A stretch of DNA of 7,478 bases. It comes from Blastocatellia bacterium. GTDB lineage: Bacteria > Acidobacteriota > Blastocatellia > Chloracidobacteriales > JADJPF01. Numbering within the stretch: position 1 is the first letter of the stretch; the number at the start of each line of letters is the position of its first letter. A program made the translations under genes and the position numbers. The notes under the pieces were generated by a model. It saw only the letters and a list, made by a program, of their open reading frames with translations, was not told the DNA's origin and did not search any database. Positions 6,665-7,478 of this stretch are shown here, piece by piece. The DNA lies in contig JAHFUF010000236.1 in NCBI GenBank assembly GCA_023265235.1, positions 1-7,478 on the forward strand, given 5' to 3'.

Positions 6665-7478
6665 CTAAAATGAATAACGCACTACCACTTGTAAAACCCT
6701 AGCTGGCACTGAAGTAGCAACAGATGAGCCAAATGCAGGTGCTTCTAGGACTCGAACTGGAATAGCAAAATGTGTTCGGTTAAAGACATTAAAAGCCTCT
6801 AGACGTAATCTTAAGTTACTTTCCTTGATCACAAGCTTTTTCTCTAATGCTAAATCCAAGGATGCAACTCCTGCTGCTCGAAAAGTGTTACGCCCTACTA
6901 CCCCATTTTGAGGGTTTGAAATAACAAGTCTTGCCAGTAGACTAGTAAGGTTTGTCCCTTGAGCAAATCTTATCCTATTACGCCCTTGATCAGACAAAAC
7001 CAGCCCTTGTAAAGTATTTAAGCGATCTGTACGGTTTCCATCTAGGTTAATGTCTAGACTGGTATTAACTGTAAAGGGTTGTCCTGTTTGTAATGTAAGA
7101 ATACCTGATAATTGAAATCCTTTTAGTAGTTTTATCTTACTAGGGATTTCATATTGCCCTGCTAGAGTAAATCGATGCCGAGCATCAAAACTAGCACTTT
7201 CTCTTTCAGCCTTTAGCCCTTCATGTCGACCAATTTCATCTTGGGCAAAAACTGGGCTTCCAGAAATATCAAATAGGTCTGAAACATCATCAATCGCATG
7301 CGAGTAAGTATACGCGGCCTGAAAGCCAAGTCCATTACTAAACCGTCTTAGAAAAGATGCTTGTAAGGATTGATAATCTGACTTGGCAGAATTATCAAAC
7401 ACACTAATTGCCCCTAGTCCAACCGTTGGCCGTTGAGTATTTTTGAGTAAAGAAAGTAATGCTCCAACATTGCCTGCT
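6665..7478 (-). CDS. Oar-like TonB-dependent outer-membrane receptor, C-terminal part (5' end beyond window)
   Basis: The frame is open from the window edge to TAG at 6665-6667, giving 270 complete residues of a beta-barrel C-terminus. The GTG at 7400-7402 is not the real start: 25 further in-frame codons upstream (reading ...RPTVGLGAIS before VFDNSAKSDYQ) fit the family. Hallmarks are SDYQSLQASFLRRFSNGL, AAYTYSHAIDD, FDARHRFTLAGQYEIP, LQTGQPFTV, VVGRNTFRAAG, SLDLALEKKLVIKESNLR and RLEAFNVFNRTHFAIP, ending in RVLQVVVRYSF. The terminal aromatic residue is the usual BAM recognition signal of outer-membrane barrels. Full proteins of this type are usually around 1,000 residues, with an N-terminal carboxypeptidase-regulatory-like domain and plug, and are strongly expanded in Acidobacteriota. 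They are thought to take up large substrates such as oligosaccharides or peptides using TonB energy; the substrate here is unknown. It lies 105 nt upstream of the kinase on the same strand, so an operon is possible but not shown. Confidence 0.9.
   Translation of the reverse strand, partial: AGNVGALLSLLKNTQRPTVGLGAISVFDNSAKSDYQSLQASFLRRFSNGLGFQAAYTYSHAIDDVSDLFDISGSPVFAQDEIGRHEGLKAERESASFDARHRFTLAGQYEIPSKIKLLKGFQLSGILTLQTGQPFTVNTSLDINLDGNRTDRLNTLQGLVLSDQGRNRIRFAQGTNLTSLLARLVISNPQNGVVGRNTFRAAGVASLDLALEKKLVIKESNLRLRLEAFNVFNRTHFAIPVRVLEAPAFGSSVATSVPARVLQVVVRYSF

Noticed and set aside
7400..7402. GTG as the start codon of the receptor gene
   Set aside because: The frame continues upstream to the window edge with family-typical sequence, so this is an internal valine codon of a truncated gene.

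Overview
The window is AT-rich. All four recognisable protein genes lie on the minus strand, so transcription runs from high to low coordinates. The likely source is a low-GC member of the Acidobacteriota, perhaps of the Blastocatellia type. This rests on an Oar-like TonB-dependent outer-membrane receptor, a Hanks kinase fused to a sulfatase-modifying-factor (SUMF/FGE-like) domain, a PEGA protein and a large secreted NHL/IPT protein. Taxonomy is inferred from gene content only; no rRNA or other marker gene is present.

Layout in order of transcription: (1) 7478-6665, the last ~270 residues of an Oar/CarboxypepD_reg-type TonB-dependent receptor, cut at its 5' side by the window edge. (2) 6559-4478, a complete 693-aa membrane-spanning serine/threonine kinase with an intact cytoplasmic catalytic domain, one transmembrane helix and an exported SUMF/FGE-like C-terminal domain that lacks the catalytic cysteines. 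(3) 4474-3080, a 464-aa secreted protein with three PEGA or PEGA-like repeats and a C-terminal jelly-roll (LamG/DUF1080-like) domain, starting only 3 nt after the kinase stop. (4) 3079-2762, a 318-nt intergenic region with two different inverted-repeat elements, one a REP/BIME-like pair of nested hairpins. (5) 2761-1, a secreted protein of at least 920 residues with signal peptide, Ig/BIG2-like domain, six NHL-type motifs, an IPT/TIG domain and six more NHL-type motifs. Its 3' end is outside the window.

The kinase and PEGA protein look like a translationally coupled pair: an envelope kinase with an outward-facing ligand-binding-type domain and an exported partner carrying small beta domains and a carbohydrate-binding-like fold. 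The NHL protein is a separate exported interaction scaffold with its own strong ribosome binding site, separated from the pair by the repeats. A shared role in envelope sensing or surface binding is plausible but is inference. I saw no tRNA, rRNA, CRISPR array, insertion sequence or transposase gene.
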